Origin: Flavobacterium sp. J372
GTDB lineage: Bacteria > Bacteroidota > Bacteroidia > Flavobacteriales > Flavobacteriaceae
Direction of reading: 5' to 3'
Length of the DNA stretch: 64,000 bases
NCBI RefSeq assembly: GCF_024699965.1
Contig: NZ_JAJOMZ010000006.1
Location: 1-64,000 of the forward strand
The stretch's first letter is position 1. Each line of letters opens with the position of its first letter. The translations under genes were made by a program, and so were the position numbers. Shown one piece after another: positions 29,067 to 37,937 of this stretch. Below the pieces are notes generated by a model. That model worked only from the letters and a program-made list of their open reading frames with translations. It made no database searches and was not told the origin of the DNA.

Positions 29067-30207
29067 ATGAAAAGAGTTTATCTTGATAATGCATCAACAA
29101 CTGCATTACGGCCTGAAGTGATTGCAGAAATGACCGAAGTAATGGCATCTGCATATGGTAATCCGTCATCTACACAGTTTTGGCAGGAGCGCTAAAACAA
29201 TTGTGGAGGCTTCACGTAAGAAGATTGCCGCATTGGTAGGTGCAGATGCAGGAGAGATAATCTTTACATCAGGCGGGACTGAAGCCGACAGTTGGGTAAT
29301 ACAAAGTGCGGTACGAAATCTTGGCGTAAAACGAATTATCACGAGCCGTGCTGAACACCATGCCGTGCTAAATACTGTGGCACTTGTTGCTGGAGAATTC
29401 AGCACGCAGGTCAATATGGTTAGGCTTGATAGTAAAGGCCAACCGGAACTTTCACATCTTGAAGCGTTACTTTCAGATAATATTCCTACGCTGGTGAGCT
29501 TGATGCATATAAATAATGAAACTGGCGTTGTTTTAGACCTACAAGCTGTTGGTAATTTATGCAGGCAATATAATGCGCTGTTTCATACCGATACGGTTCA
29601 AACTTTTGGCAAAGAAAAAATAAGTTTTAAAGACTTGCCGGTAGATTTTGCTGCTGCCAGTGCACATAAATTTCACGGGCCAAAAGGTGTTGGCTTTGCA
29701 TTTATCAGGAAAGGTTTAGGAATACAGCCAATAATTGCAGGCGGTGAGCAGGAAAAAGGCCTGCGTGCCGGTACAGAAGCTGTACACCAAATTGCGGGGA
29801 TGGCCAAAGCTTTGGAGCTATCTTACATTAATTTGGACATTGAGAGACAGCATATCAGTAATCTTAAAGGTTATCTTTTTGAGCAGCTGGATAACCATTT
29901 CCCCGGATATAAAGTAAACGGCACTGACAAGGGAGTGGGGCATGAGATGTTGTTTTATAACATAGCCAATGTCATGCTGCCTTTGCCGGAAGAAAAGACC
30001 TCAATGATACTCTTCCAGCTTGATATGAAAGGTGTAGCCGTAAGCCGTGGCAGTGCTTGCCAGTCGGGCAGCATAAAACCGTCTCATGTATTACAGGAAA
30101 TACTTTGTGATGATGACCTTAAAAAACCTTCATTGCGGATTTCCTTTAGTCATTATAATACTAAAGAAGATATCGACCTGCTGATTGAGGCCCTGAAAAC
30201 TATTTAG
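29067..30207 (+). CDS. Cysteine desulfurase (IscS/NifS-like, frameshifted)
   Basis: PLP enzyme that removes sulfur from cysteine for iron-sulfur clusters or thio-modified tRNA. Seen: KRVYLDNASTTALRPEV, then GNPSST and (after one missing base near 29174) SFGRSAKTIVEASRKKIA; SGGTEADS; HINNETGVVLD; PLP lysine in SAHKFHGPKG; GGGEQE-like AGGEQEKGLRAGTE; and catalytic Cys in VSRGSACQSGS. Corrected length is about 380 residues. No iscU or isc regulator is adjacent, so the role (IscS versus a group with SufS-like features) is open. It overlaps the convergent lysine-rich gene by 8 bases. Confidence 0.88.
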
Positions 30208-30462
30208 CTTTCTTACGCGATTTAGTGCTGCGTGTTTTCCTGTTGCGTGATTTCGTCTTGTTGCTTTTCTTTTTTGTTTTGCGCTTGCCCCAATTGTTTT
30301 TCAGGTTCTTATAAGACTTCTTAGAAACGGTAGACTTCTTTTTGAACGTGATTTGTTTTTCTTTTTCCTCGCGTTGATATTGTTGACTAATGAATTTTTT
30401 ACACCAAGTTTATTTTTTTTGGTGCTGCCTTTTTTCTTTTTGTTTTTTGTCTTTGTCGCCAT
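30200..30462 (-). CDS. Small lysine-rich basic protein (frameshifted)
   Basis: About 87 residues once one A is restored in the run near 30396. Sequence runs MATKTKNKKKKGSTKKNK, then FISQQYQREEKEK, and ends SRNRKTRSTKSRKKAK. I count 32 Lys and 6 Arg against 3 Glu, so it is about 44 percent basic. No domain is recognised. The composition is that of histone-H1-like or nucleic-acid-binding tails. The frame stays open across the rest, the start is a normal ATG, and a hairpin lies upstream that ends the previous gene. It is convergent with, and overlaps by 8 bases, the cysteine desulfurase. Low complexity makes it hard to classify. Confidence 0.55.
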
Positions 30463-30497
30463 AGCTTCATTTTTTAATAAAGTTATGGTTAAAATAA

Positions 30498-30527
30498 AAA
30501 AGCAGGATGCAATATAACATCCTGCTA
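30498..30527 (-). terminator. Terminator after the AAA+ gene
   Basis: AGCAGGATG / CATCCTGCT stem with an eight-base loop, with T-rich sequence following on the minus strand. Confidence 0.75.
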
Positions 30528-30551
30528 AGATTTGTTTATACTTTTTCGTGA

Positions 30552-31590
30552 TTATGCCAGGCTCATTGGTGCCTCAATATCTTCGGGTATAAGAGTGCAA
30601 AGTTCGCTTTTAGAGAGGTTCCTGCCTGATGCCAGCCTGTTTGACTGAAGTTCCATTGCATTTTCAAACACATTTCGTGCAAAACGGGCATTACCAAATG
30701 ATTGGTCACGCTCTGCATAAGCTGCCGCAAAAACGTCCTTAACTTTGTTTTCTGCATCAGATGTCAGTGTATAATCGGCTTTCGCACACTGACGTTTAAA
30801 AATTTCAACTAAGTCTTCAGGTTTGTAATCAGGGAAATTTATATAGCGGTTTATCCTAGATTCAAATCCGGGATTTGTTTCAATAAATGTTTTCATCTCG
30901 CCAGTGTAGCCGGCAAGTATCACAACAAGTTTCTCGCGGTCATCCTCCATTCTTTTAATAATCGTTGCTACTGCTTCTTTACCGTAAGTTTCATTATGGC
31001 CAAGATTCAATGCATAAGCCTCATCAATAAAGAGAATACCGTCAAGAGCGGCATCAACCACATCATTCACTTTTACAGCGGTTTGCCCTTCATATTCCGC
31101 AATAAGCCCAGAACGGTCTGTTTCGGTAAGATGCCCGCCGTCTAATATTCCCAATTGCTTGTATATTCTTGAAATTATTCTTGCTACAGTTGTTTTACCT
31201 GTTCCCGGATTACCTGTAAACACCATATGGTAAGATAACGTTGAAGACTGCAGGCCTGCTTTTTCCCTTTGTTTCTGAACCTTTATGAAATTTACAAGTG
31301 TACTGATCTCTTCTTTCACGCCTTCAAGGCCTACAAGCTCATCCATCTCCTTCATAATGTCATCAAGGGTTTCTTTGGTTGATGCTGGTGAAACTTTAAG
31401 CGATTTTTGGTTTTTCTTTTATGTCGGTCCGGCTCACTAAATTTCCTTTTGAATCGATATAAATCTCACTATCACTATCATCTGATCTGAAAGACAATTT
31501 TTCTGATGAAGAAGACGGTGCACAGTCTGAGCAGTATGTCTCAGTTGACATGATTCCCAAATCTTCATCGCAGTCAATACAATGTTTCAT
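30552..31590 (-). CDS. Zinc-ribbon AAA+ ATPase, CbxX/SpoVK-like (frameshifted)
   Basis: Reads as one protein across a single base error near 31398. The N terminus (MKHCIDCDEDLG, YCSDCAPSS) carries two CxxC pairs forming a zinc ribbon, then a Ser/Asp-rich linker, then an AAA+ module of the CbbX/SpoVK group: FTGNPGTGKTTVARI (Walker A), LTETDRSGLIAEYEGQTA (pore-loop region), GILFIDEAYAL (Walker B), NPGFESRINRYI (Arg finger) and the lid NARFARNVFENAM. Corrected length is about 346 residues. It would be a hexameric protein remodeller; the substrate is unknown. It overlaps the TM2 gene, so the two probably work together. Start 31590 was chosen for the zinc ribbon; ATG 31608 is possible. Confidence 0.75.
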
Positions 31591-31824
31591 ATTGTATTTT
31601 TTCATCAAACTTTTGCTGACTCATGAATAATAACCCAATACCCTGAAAAAAGCAAGAATTATAGGGATTATGAAAATACAAGTGAACAGAAATTCTTTCC
31701 CAACTTTCTTGTTGCCGAGGTAAAATTGATGTATCCCAAAAATTCCGACGGTTAACGCCAGCAGCGAGGCTATATATTTGTTACGCTTTGTTGCAGCGGG
31801 CTGAATTGATTTTGCTGGAGCCAT
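31574..31824 (-). CDS. TM2 domain membrane protein (frameshifted)
   Basis: Starts MAPAKSIQPAATKRNKYIA, then the TM2 signature LLALTVGIFGIHQFYLGN with GKEFLFTCIFIIPIILAFF. The ordinary reading stops at 31621, but a single missing base near 31632 restores the usual TM2 ending with LLFMSQQKFDEKIQ and a stop at 31574. About 84 residues, two transmembrane helices with the DRF/IxxFYLG-type loop. TM2 proteins are of unclear function. The corrected end overlaps the zinc-ribbon AAA+ gene start by 17 bases, a coupled pair. Confidence 0.7.
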
Positions 31825-31891
31825 ACGTTAAGTTTTTCCAAAAATAGGCATTTAGAAAAGAGTACCAAATTATTTTCTAAGTACTGCATAA

Positions 31892-31920
31892 AAAAATCCG
31901 CCCTCAATGAGAACGGATTT
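31892..31920 (-). terminator. Terminator after lpdA
   Basis: AAATCCG / CGGATTT stem with T6 on the minus strand, 26 bases after the lpdA stop. Confidence 0.65.
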
Positions 31921-31945
31921 AATTCTGAAATCTTAGATATTAAAT

Positions 31946-33331
31946 CTATATATGTATCACCTCGTCATAAGCAGCCGCAGCGGCTTCCATGATAGCTTCA
32001 CTCATGGTAGGGTGAGGGTGAACCGACTTGATTATCTCATGTCCTGTAGTTTCAAGCTTGCGCGCCACAACAGCTTCGGCAATCATATCGGTTACGCCGG
32101 CGCCAATCATATGGCAGCCAAGCCACTCACCGTACTTGGCGTCAAAGATAACCTTTACGAAACCATCTGGTGTTCCTGCAGCTTTTGCCTTACCTGAAGC
32201 TGTGAATGGGAATTTACCAATCTTCAGCTCATAGCCTTTTTCTTTAGCTTGTTTCTCTGTAAGGCCGACAGAAGCGATTTCTGGTGTTGCATAGGTACAG
32301 CCAGGTATGTTGCCATAATCAAGCGGCTCTACGTGCAGCCCGGCAATCTTCTCCACACAAAGAATACCTTCAGCAGAAGCTACGTGTGCAAGCGCCTGGC
32401 CCGGAACGATGTCGCCAATAGCGTAGTAACCCGGTATGTTTGTCTGGTAATATTTATTTACAAGAACTTTATCTTTATCTGTCGCGATGCCAACTTCTTC
32501 AAGGCCTATGTTCTCGATGTTCGACTTAATGCCTACTGCAGAAAGCAATATATCAGCCTCAAGGATTTCTTCACCTTTTGCTGTCTTTACGGTAGCTTTC
32601 ACGCCGTTGCCTGATGTATCAACCTTCTCAACAGATGCATTGGTCATAATGTTTATGCCCGATTTTTTAAGCGAACGCTCAAATTGTTTTGAAATGTCTT
32701 CATCTTCAACCGGAACGATGTTTGGCATAAATTCAACAATAGTAACCTGCGTGCCCATTGAATTGTAGAAATGTGCAAACTCAACACCAATAGCTCCTGA
32801 ACCAACAACTATCATTGATTTTGGCTGCTCAGGAAGCGTCATTGCCTGGCGGTAACCAATTACTTTTTTACCATCCTGCGGCAGGTTAGGCAATTCGCGT
32901 GAGCGTGCGCCTGTCGCAATGATGATATGGTCAGCTGAATATTCTTCTTTCTTGCCGTCTTTCTCAACGCTTACTTTTTTACCAGGCATCACTTTGCCAA
33001 AGCCTTCGATAACGTCGATCTTGTTTTTCTTCATAAGGAACTGTATACCCTTGCTCATGCCGTCAGCTACGCCGCGGCTGCGTTGTATCACGGCGCCAAA
33101 GTCTTTGTCAAATTCTTTAACGGTAAGTCCGTAATCACTTGCATGCTTCAGGTAATCAAAAACCTGTGCACTTTTAAGTAGCGCTTTGGTAGGGATACAT
33201 CCCCAGTTAAGGCAGATTCCGCCAAGGCTTTCTTTCTCTATAACTGCTGTTTTAAAGCCTAACTGTGAAGCCCTAATGGCTGTAACATATCCGCCGGGGC
33301 CGCTGCCTAAAACTATAATATCGTATTTCAT
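31946..33331 (-). CDS. lpdA: Dihydrolipoyl dehydrogenase
   Basis: Intact, 461 residues. E3 flavoenzyme of 2-oxoacid dehydrogenase and glycine-cleavage complexes, reoxidising dihydrolipoamide with NAD+. Seen: FAD-binding VLGSGPGGYVTAIRASQLG, redox disulfide GGICLNWGCIPTKALL, NAD-binding VVGSGAIGVEFAHFY, and the C-terminal catalytic His-Glu HPHPTMSEAIMEA. All elements are present at normal spacing. The E1 alpha/beta gene at 11320-13296 is about 19 kb away, so complex membership is inferred only. Single gene, ended by a terminator. Confidence 0.95.
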   Translation of the reverse strand: MKYDIIVLGSGPGGYVTAIRASQLGFKTAVIEKESLGGICLNWGCIPTKALLKSAQVFDYLKHASDYGLTVKEFDKDFGAVIQRSRGVADGMSKGIQFLMKKNKIDVIEGFGKVMPGKKVSVEKDGKKEEYSADHIIIATGARSRELPNLPQDGKKVIGYRQAMTLPEQPKSMIVVGSGAIGVEFAHFYNSMGTQVTIVEFMPNIVPVEDEDISKQFERSLKKSGINIMTNASVEKVDTSGNGVKATVKTAKGEEILEADILLSAVGIKSNIENIGLEEVGIATDKDKVLVNKYYQTNIPGYYAIGDIVPGQALAHVASAEGILCVEKIAGLHVEPLDYGNIPGCTYATPEIASVGLTEKQAKEKGYELKIGKFPFTASGKAKAAGTPDGFVKVIFDAKYGEWLGCHMIGAGVTDMIAEAVVARKLETTGHEIIKSVHPHPTMSEAIMEAAAAAYDEVIHI

Positions 33332-33427
33332 GGTAATGTAATTTGCAGGTTTAATTTATGCGTACGAAAATAGGTATTTATTTGATTATGGTAAAATGTT
33401 AAAAGTGAATTTGATAGTTTCACCTCA

Positions 33428-34101
33428 CTATTCCAGGATGTTCTTGTTTTTACCGTCAGCTTTATAAGAAATAACAGCTTTTTCTCCTACCGTACGCAAT
33501 ACAAGCCTTTCATCAGTTGTTTTATCACCTATTTTTATTTGTGTCAGATCATTTTTAGTTTCATGCCATAAAACTGCGCGCTGCCTTACCCTGTCATTAG
33601 TATTAGTATTCATAAGCAGGTACGCTATATCGTTTGAAGCATATAGATAAATTGCCTCGCCACCGTCCTTTCCGCCATAATCAAGCCCTAAGCCAATGCG
33701 GTCTTCATCATCTGCGAAACCAAAACCACCCCTTTCATCTCCTGTAGTGTCATTAATGATATAAGACCATCCTGCAGAATTTCGGTCCTCAAGTTTTCCG
33801 CCCATTTGTAATTTTCCGTCTTTTCCCATATAAAGTCGGTCAGTGCCTTTTTCGTCCAGAAACACAAGGCCTGCCATTGTATCTTTCCTGTCGCGAAGCT
33901 TATGCGTTGGTATTGGGTTGCCCATCATTATAAAAGGCTTGCCATTTACGTCTTCTATGATTATTCCTTTCGTTCGTATAATATCATTTTTTCAAATGTA
34001 AAGGATGCTAACATGGCAATAATTAATATTCCCGACAGGCTTAATAAAGCAAGGCGAAGTTGTCGAATCTGATTTTGCAGTGATTTGATCTGGTTGTCCA
34101 T
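33428..34101 (-). CDS. Membrane-anchored hypothetical protein (frameshifted)
   Basis: About 224 residues after restoring one base near 33996. N terminus MDNQIKSLQNQIRQLRLAL is a short coiled coil leading into a transmembrane helix (LSGILIIAMLASFTF). The rest is polar and beta-rich: GKPFIMMGNPIPTHKLRDR, DERGGFGFADDEDRIGLGLDYGG and KNDLTQIKIGDKTTDERL. No named domain recognised. Repeated short Gly/Asp motifs resemble beta-roll or fibre-like sheets, but this is not proof. It lies 18 bases after the ABC exporter stop and shares its direction. Confidence 0.6.
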
Positions 34102-34119
34102 GAATTATACTTTTGATGA

Positions 34120-35873
34120 TTATCCTTCACTTTCCACCGCAAATTGTGAATAATACAAATTCTTGTAATAGCCCTGCTCACGGTTGATAAGCTCATAATG
34201 GCGGCCTTCTTCAACAATCCGGCCTTTGTCCATTACGATTATCTTATCAGCGTTTACTACCGTTGCAAGCCTGTGGGCTATGACGATTGAAGTCCGCCCC
34301 TGGGTGATTTTCTCCGTGGCGTTGCGGATCAGTTCTTCGCTGTAGGTATCAACAGAAGATGTCGCCTCATCCAGAATCAATATACTCGGATTACTCACGT
34401 AAGCCCTAAGGAACGCTATAAGCTGCCTTTGGCCTGACGACAGCATCACGCCGCGTTCTTTTACATTGTACTCATAACCGCCCGGCAGGCTGTTAATGAA
34501 GTCATGTACACCAATAGCCCTCGCCGCGGCAACCACCTGTTCGCGGGTTATGTTGGGGTCATAAAGGGTGATATTGTTGAGGATGGTATCGGCAAAAGGA
34601 ATACATCCTGTAACACAATGCCTATTTGCTTTCTAAGGCTGTCGAGGGTAAAATCGTCTATGTTGGTCCCATCGATAGTAATAGTTCCGCTGTTGATCTC
34701 GTAGAAACGGTTCAGCAGGTTAATGATGGTAGATTTACCCGCACCGGTTGAGCCTACGATGGCCACGGTTTGCCCGGCAGGTACAGCAAGGTTAATCCCT
34801 TTGATTACTTCCTCACCGTCAATATAGCTGAAGCGAATATCTTTAAACTCAAGGTTACCTTTAAAGTGGGTTGCCTCAATTGTCCCGTTTTTCTGTACCT
34901 GGCCTTCAGATTCCAACAATTCAAACACACGGTCAGATGCGATGATACCCATCTGCAATTCATTGAACTTATCTGCAATCTGGCGCAGTGGGTTAAACAG
35001 CATCGGGATGAACATGGTATAGGCAAACAGGTCACCTGGTGTGGTAATGTTATCGCCGTTGATGATACTAATACCCCCGTACCATATTACGAAACCAAGG
35101 GTTAGCGACGAGATGATATCAGCAATAGGGAAGAAGATAGAGTTGTAAAGAATATTCTTCAGCCAGGCATCATTATGCTTTTTATTTATCTGCTTAAATT
35201 TTTCGTACTCAATATCTTCACGGTTAAAAAGCTGCACAATCTTCATCCCTGTAACCCGCTCTTGCACAAAGGTATTTAGGTTGGCTACCTGTGTACGGAC
35301 TTCCTCAAAAGCACCTTTCATTTTCTTCTGGAAGATGCGTGTGGCATAAACCAATATCGGCATGGCAAGCAACACGATGATGGTAAGCTTCCAGTTCATG
35401 TAGAACATGACACCGAGGATAACCACCATTTTTAACAAATCGCTGATGATCATAAACAATCCCTGGCTGAAGATGCGTGCTATCGACTCAATATCGAAAA
35501 CAGTACGCGTAACCAGCTTACCCACAGGCTCATTGTCATAAAACTTCATACGGAAAGCGCCGATGTGGCGAAACAGTTTTTCACGGATATCTTTCACGAT
35601 ATCCTGCCCGAGCCAATTGGCCCAATATGTAAAATAGTATTGCGAAGCCACTTCAAGCAGAAGCACCCCGGCCATGAGCATAATGTAAAATAACAGTCCT
35701 GTACTGTCTTTTTGTACAATATAGCTGTCAACTGTTTGCTTAAGTAAATAAGGACGTACAGCAGCGAATATAGAGAGTGTGATGGCAAATACTATAACCC
35801 AGGCAAACCGCGAGCGGTAAGGGGCAGCATAGTGCATTACTTTTTTTAATGATGATGATGTTTTGGCTTTCAT
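34120..35873 (-). CDS. ABC transporter, permease and ATPase fused, MsbA-like (frameshifted)
   Basis: Half-transporter with an N-terminal six-helix membrane domain (residues about 15-310) and C-terminal ATPase: GSTGAGKST (Walker A), Q-loop in GIVLQDVFL, LSSGQRQLIAFLRAY, LILDEATSSVD (Walker B) and IAHRL (H-loop). The signature is LSSGQ rather than LSGGQ, as I recall from flavobacterial homologues. It acts as a homodimeric exporter of lipid, drug or peptide. One frame error near 34608 removes part of the ATPase; corrected length is about 585 residues. truA overlaps or abuts upstream (8 bases away), suggesting a two-gene unit. Confidence 0.85.
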
Positions 35874-35880
35874 TATTAAT

Positions 35881-36622
35881 CTAACGGCTTTTAATGTAAG
35901 GGTATTCAACTTTGGTAAGATATAACCCATGTGCAGGGACCGATGCGCCGGCATTGCTGCGGTCTCCGCTTTCGATGATTTTTCTCAGGTCTTCAACAGA
36001 TGTTTTTCCCAGCCCGATGTTTACCAATGTCCCTACAATTGCGCGCACCATATTCCGCAGGAAACGGTCGGCAGTTATTGTAAACACCAGCTTGCTGCCA
36101 TTCTGTGCCCAGTACGCTTTTTTTATGTCGCAAATGTACGTTTTACATCGGTATGTGTTTTAGAAAAACACTGGAAATCACTATATTCAAAAAGTATTTT
36201 AGCGGCTTCGTTCATGGCATCAACATCCAGCTTATGAAAGAAATACCAGCTGCCCTCGTGGTCAAAAGCATCTTTAAAAGTATGTATGTGGTACTCATAT
36301 GTACGGCTCACAGCATCAAACCTTGCATGGGCATCATCATGTAACGGGATAAACCGGTACACGACGATATCCTTCGGCAAAAAGAGTTCAGTTTTTGCGT
36401 CAGCGAATCAGAGTCTATAACCTCACCATAATCAAAATGTGCAAACATCTGGCGGGCATGAACACCTGTATCGGTACGGCCCGCCCCAACTACTTCAATC
36501 TGCGTCCGAAGTAGGGTAGATAGGGCTTTGTTCAGTGTTTCCTGTACCGACGGGCTATGAGGCTGGTATTGCCATCCGCAGTAATTTTTCCCGTTATAAG
36601 CAAATTCTATGAAGTATCTCAA
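35881..36622 (-). CDS. truA: tRNA pseudouridine(38-40) synthase (frameshifted, TTG start)
   Basis: Converts uridines 38-40 of the tRNA anticodon arm to pseudouridine. Motifs: [20 protein letters not shown] at the N terminus, [19 protein letters not shown] with the catalytic Asp, then [13 protein letters not shown] and [20 protein letters not shown]. Frames are interrupted near 36380 and near 36128; corrected length is about 247 residues. The N terminus aligns with a TTG codon at 36622, since no ATG is in position; either TTG is the real start or an ATG was misread. It lies 7 bases from the ABC exporter. Confidence 0.85.
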
Positions 36623-36739
36623 GGCTGTGTTTGTTGCACTGCAAAGATACTCAATAAGTCGCAAAGTTAAAGTTGCAAAGCTTCAGAGAAATAAAGTTTC
36701 AGTTTTTAAAAAAGTGGTGTAAATGACTTTGTAACTATG

Positions 36740-36747
36740 TAACTTTG
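36740..36747 (+). promoter_or_regulatory. -7 box of the phosphoesterase gene
   Basis: TAACTTTG matches TAnnTTTG, 19 bases before ATG 36767. No good -33 element is seen. Confidence 0.4.
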
Positions 36748-36766
36748 CTACTCTTTAACCAAGAAA

Positions 36767-37264
36767 ATGAAAAAAATCCTTCTGCTTAGCGATACCCACA
36801 GTTACATGGATGGTACTATATTAAAATATGTAAAGCTGGCTGATGAGGTTTGGCATGCAGGTGATATCGGTGACCTGAAAGTTACCGATGCCATCAAAAA
36901 AGAGAAGCCATTAAGGGCAGTTTACGGGAATATAGATAATGGTGAAGCAAGGCTTGAGTTCCCGTTGCATAACCGTTTTGATTGTGAAGGTCTTGATGTA
37001 TGGATTACCCACATTGGCGGCTACCCGGGCAAGTACAGTCCCGCTATACGCAGCGAGATTACAGCAAACCCGCCGGGGCTGTTTATCTGCGGACACTCAC
37101 ATATACTCAAAGTGCAGTTTGACCAGAAGCTGAATCTGCTGCACATGAATCCCGGCGCGGCAGGCATATCAGGATTTCACCAGGTGCGTACTATGCTGCG
37201 ATTTGAAGTAGAGAAAGGCAAAGTGCAAAACCTTGAAGTGATAGAGCTGGGGAAAAGGGGTTAA
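36767..37264 (+). CDS. Metallophosphoesterase, YfcE/MJ0936-like
   Basis: Intact, 165 residues. Calcineurin-like phosphoesterase with a dinuclear metal site: LSDTHSYMD (Asp-x-His), HAGDIGDL (Gly-Asp), VYGNIDNG (Gly-Asn-x-Asp), THIGGYPG (His) and CGHSHI (Gly-His-x-His). It would hydrolyse phosphodiesters or phosphomonoesters; the physiological substrate is unknown. Single gene with a terminator. Confidence 0.9.
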   Translation: MKKILLLSDTHSYMDGTILKYVKLADEVWHAGDIGDLKVTDAIKKEKPLRAVYGNIDNGEARLEFPLHNRFDCEGLDVWITHIGGYPGKYSPAIRSEITANPPGLFICGHSHILKVQFDQKLNLLHMNPGAAGISGFHQVRTMLRFEVEKGKVQNLEVIELGKRG

Positions 37265-37270
37265 AATAAA

Positions 37271-37301
37271 AAAATCCGGAACTGGCAGGTTCCGGATTCT
37301 T
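37271..37301. terminator. Terminator between convergent genes
   Basis: AATCCGGAAC / GTTCCGGATT stem, six-base loop, between the phosphoesterase and convergent DUF4293 gene. Confidence 0.8.
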
Positions 37302-37330
37302 TACGCACTAATAAAACTAAGTTAATAGAG

Positions 37331-37753
37331 TTATCTAAGCCTGTCAACAGATTTTACGAGATCTTCGTCCTTTTTTACAGCCCTGTTGGCAAGGCTGAGG
37401 AAAACGATAGAAATGATAGGAAGAAACATCCCAATACCCTTCTCTGAAACCACCTTTTCAGGATCGGTCTCTCCGGATAAATTTAGTGACTGGTATATAA
37501 ATAAGCCTAGTAAAATCAAGTTAAGCAATATGTTCAGCCGGTTCATTACAAACTGCTTTTGCCTCTTTTTATAAGTAAAGATGCTGATGATGCACAACGT
37601 GGTGCTGAAGCTGAACAAAACTACAAACGCAAGGTTGAGCATAAAGTAGTACTCCATGCCGCTTTTGGTTACCCATAATGGAAATACAAAAGGCAATACA
37701 CCCGAGGCAATAAGTGCCGCAAACATGTAAACGCTCTGTATTCTTTGTATCAT
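37331..37753 (-). CDS. DUF4293 family membrane protein
   Basis: Intact, 140 residues, four predicted helices (SVYMFAALIASGVLPFVFPLW in overlapping order; FMLNLAFVVLFSFSTTLCII; LNILLNLILLGLFIY; FLPIISIVFLSLANRAV). Begins MIQRIQSVYM, the usual DUF4293 start. Start chosen at 37753; 37774 would add MYSKTAG. It lies divergent from rho, its usual neighbour in Flavobacteriia. The -7-like TATTTTTG at 37772-37779 on the minus strand is a candidate promoter. Confidence 0.8.
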   Translation of the reverse strand: MIQRIQSVYMFAALIASGVLPFVFPLWVTKSGMEYYFMLNLAFVVLFSFSTTLCIISIFTYKKRQKQFVMNRLNILLNLILLGLFIYQSLNLSGETDPEKVVSEKGIGMFLPIISIVFLSLANRAVKKDEDLVKSVDRLR

Positions 37754-37771
37754 ACCTGCTGTTTTGCTGTA

Positions 37772-37779
37772 CAAAAATA
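37772..37779 (-). promoter_or_regulatory. -7 box of the DUF4293 gene
   Basis: TATTTTTG on the minus strand, 18 bases before ATG 37753. Confidence 0.4.
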
Positions 37780-37937
37780 TGTTTTCTTTTTTATAATTGC
37801 TATTGGATAGTAAAAATTAATTCGTAATATTGCCATACAAAATCATAAGTGCTTCATTCTGCGAAGCATTGCCTTTTCAAAAAAATTACTTCCCCACACA
37901 TTTTGAAATTACCCTTAATTTAACCATTTAATTATAC

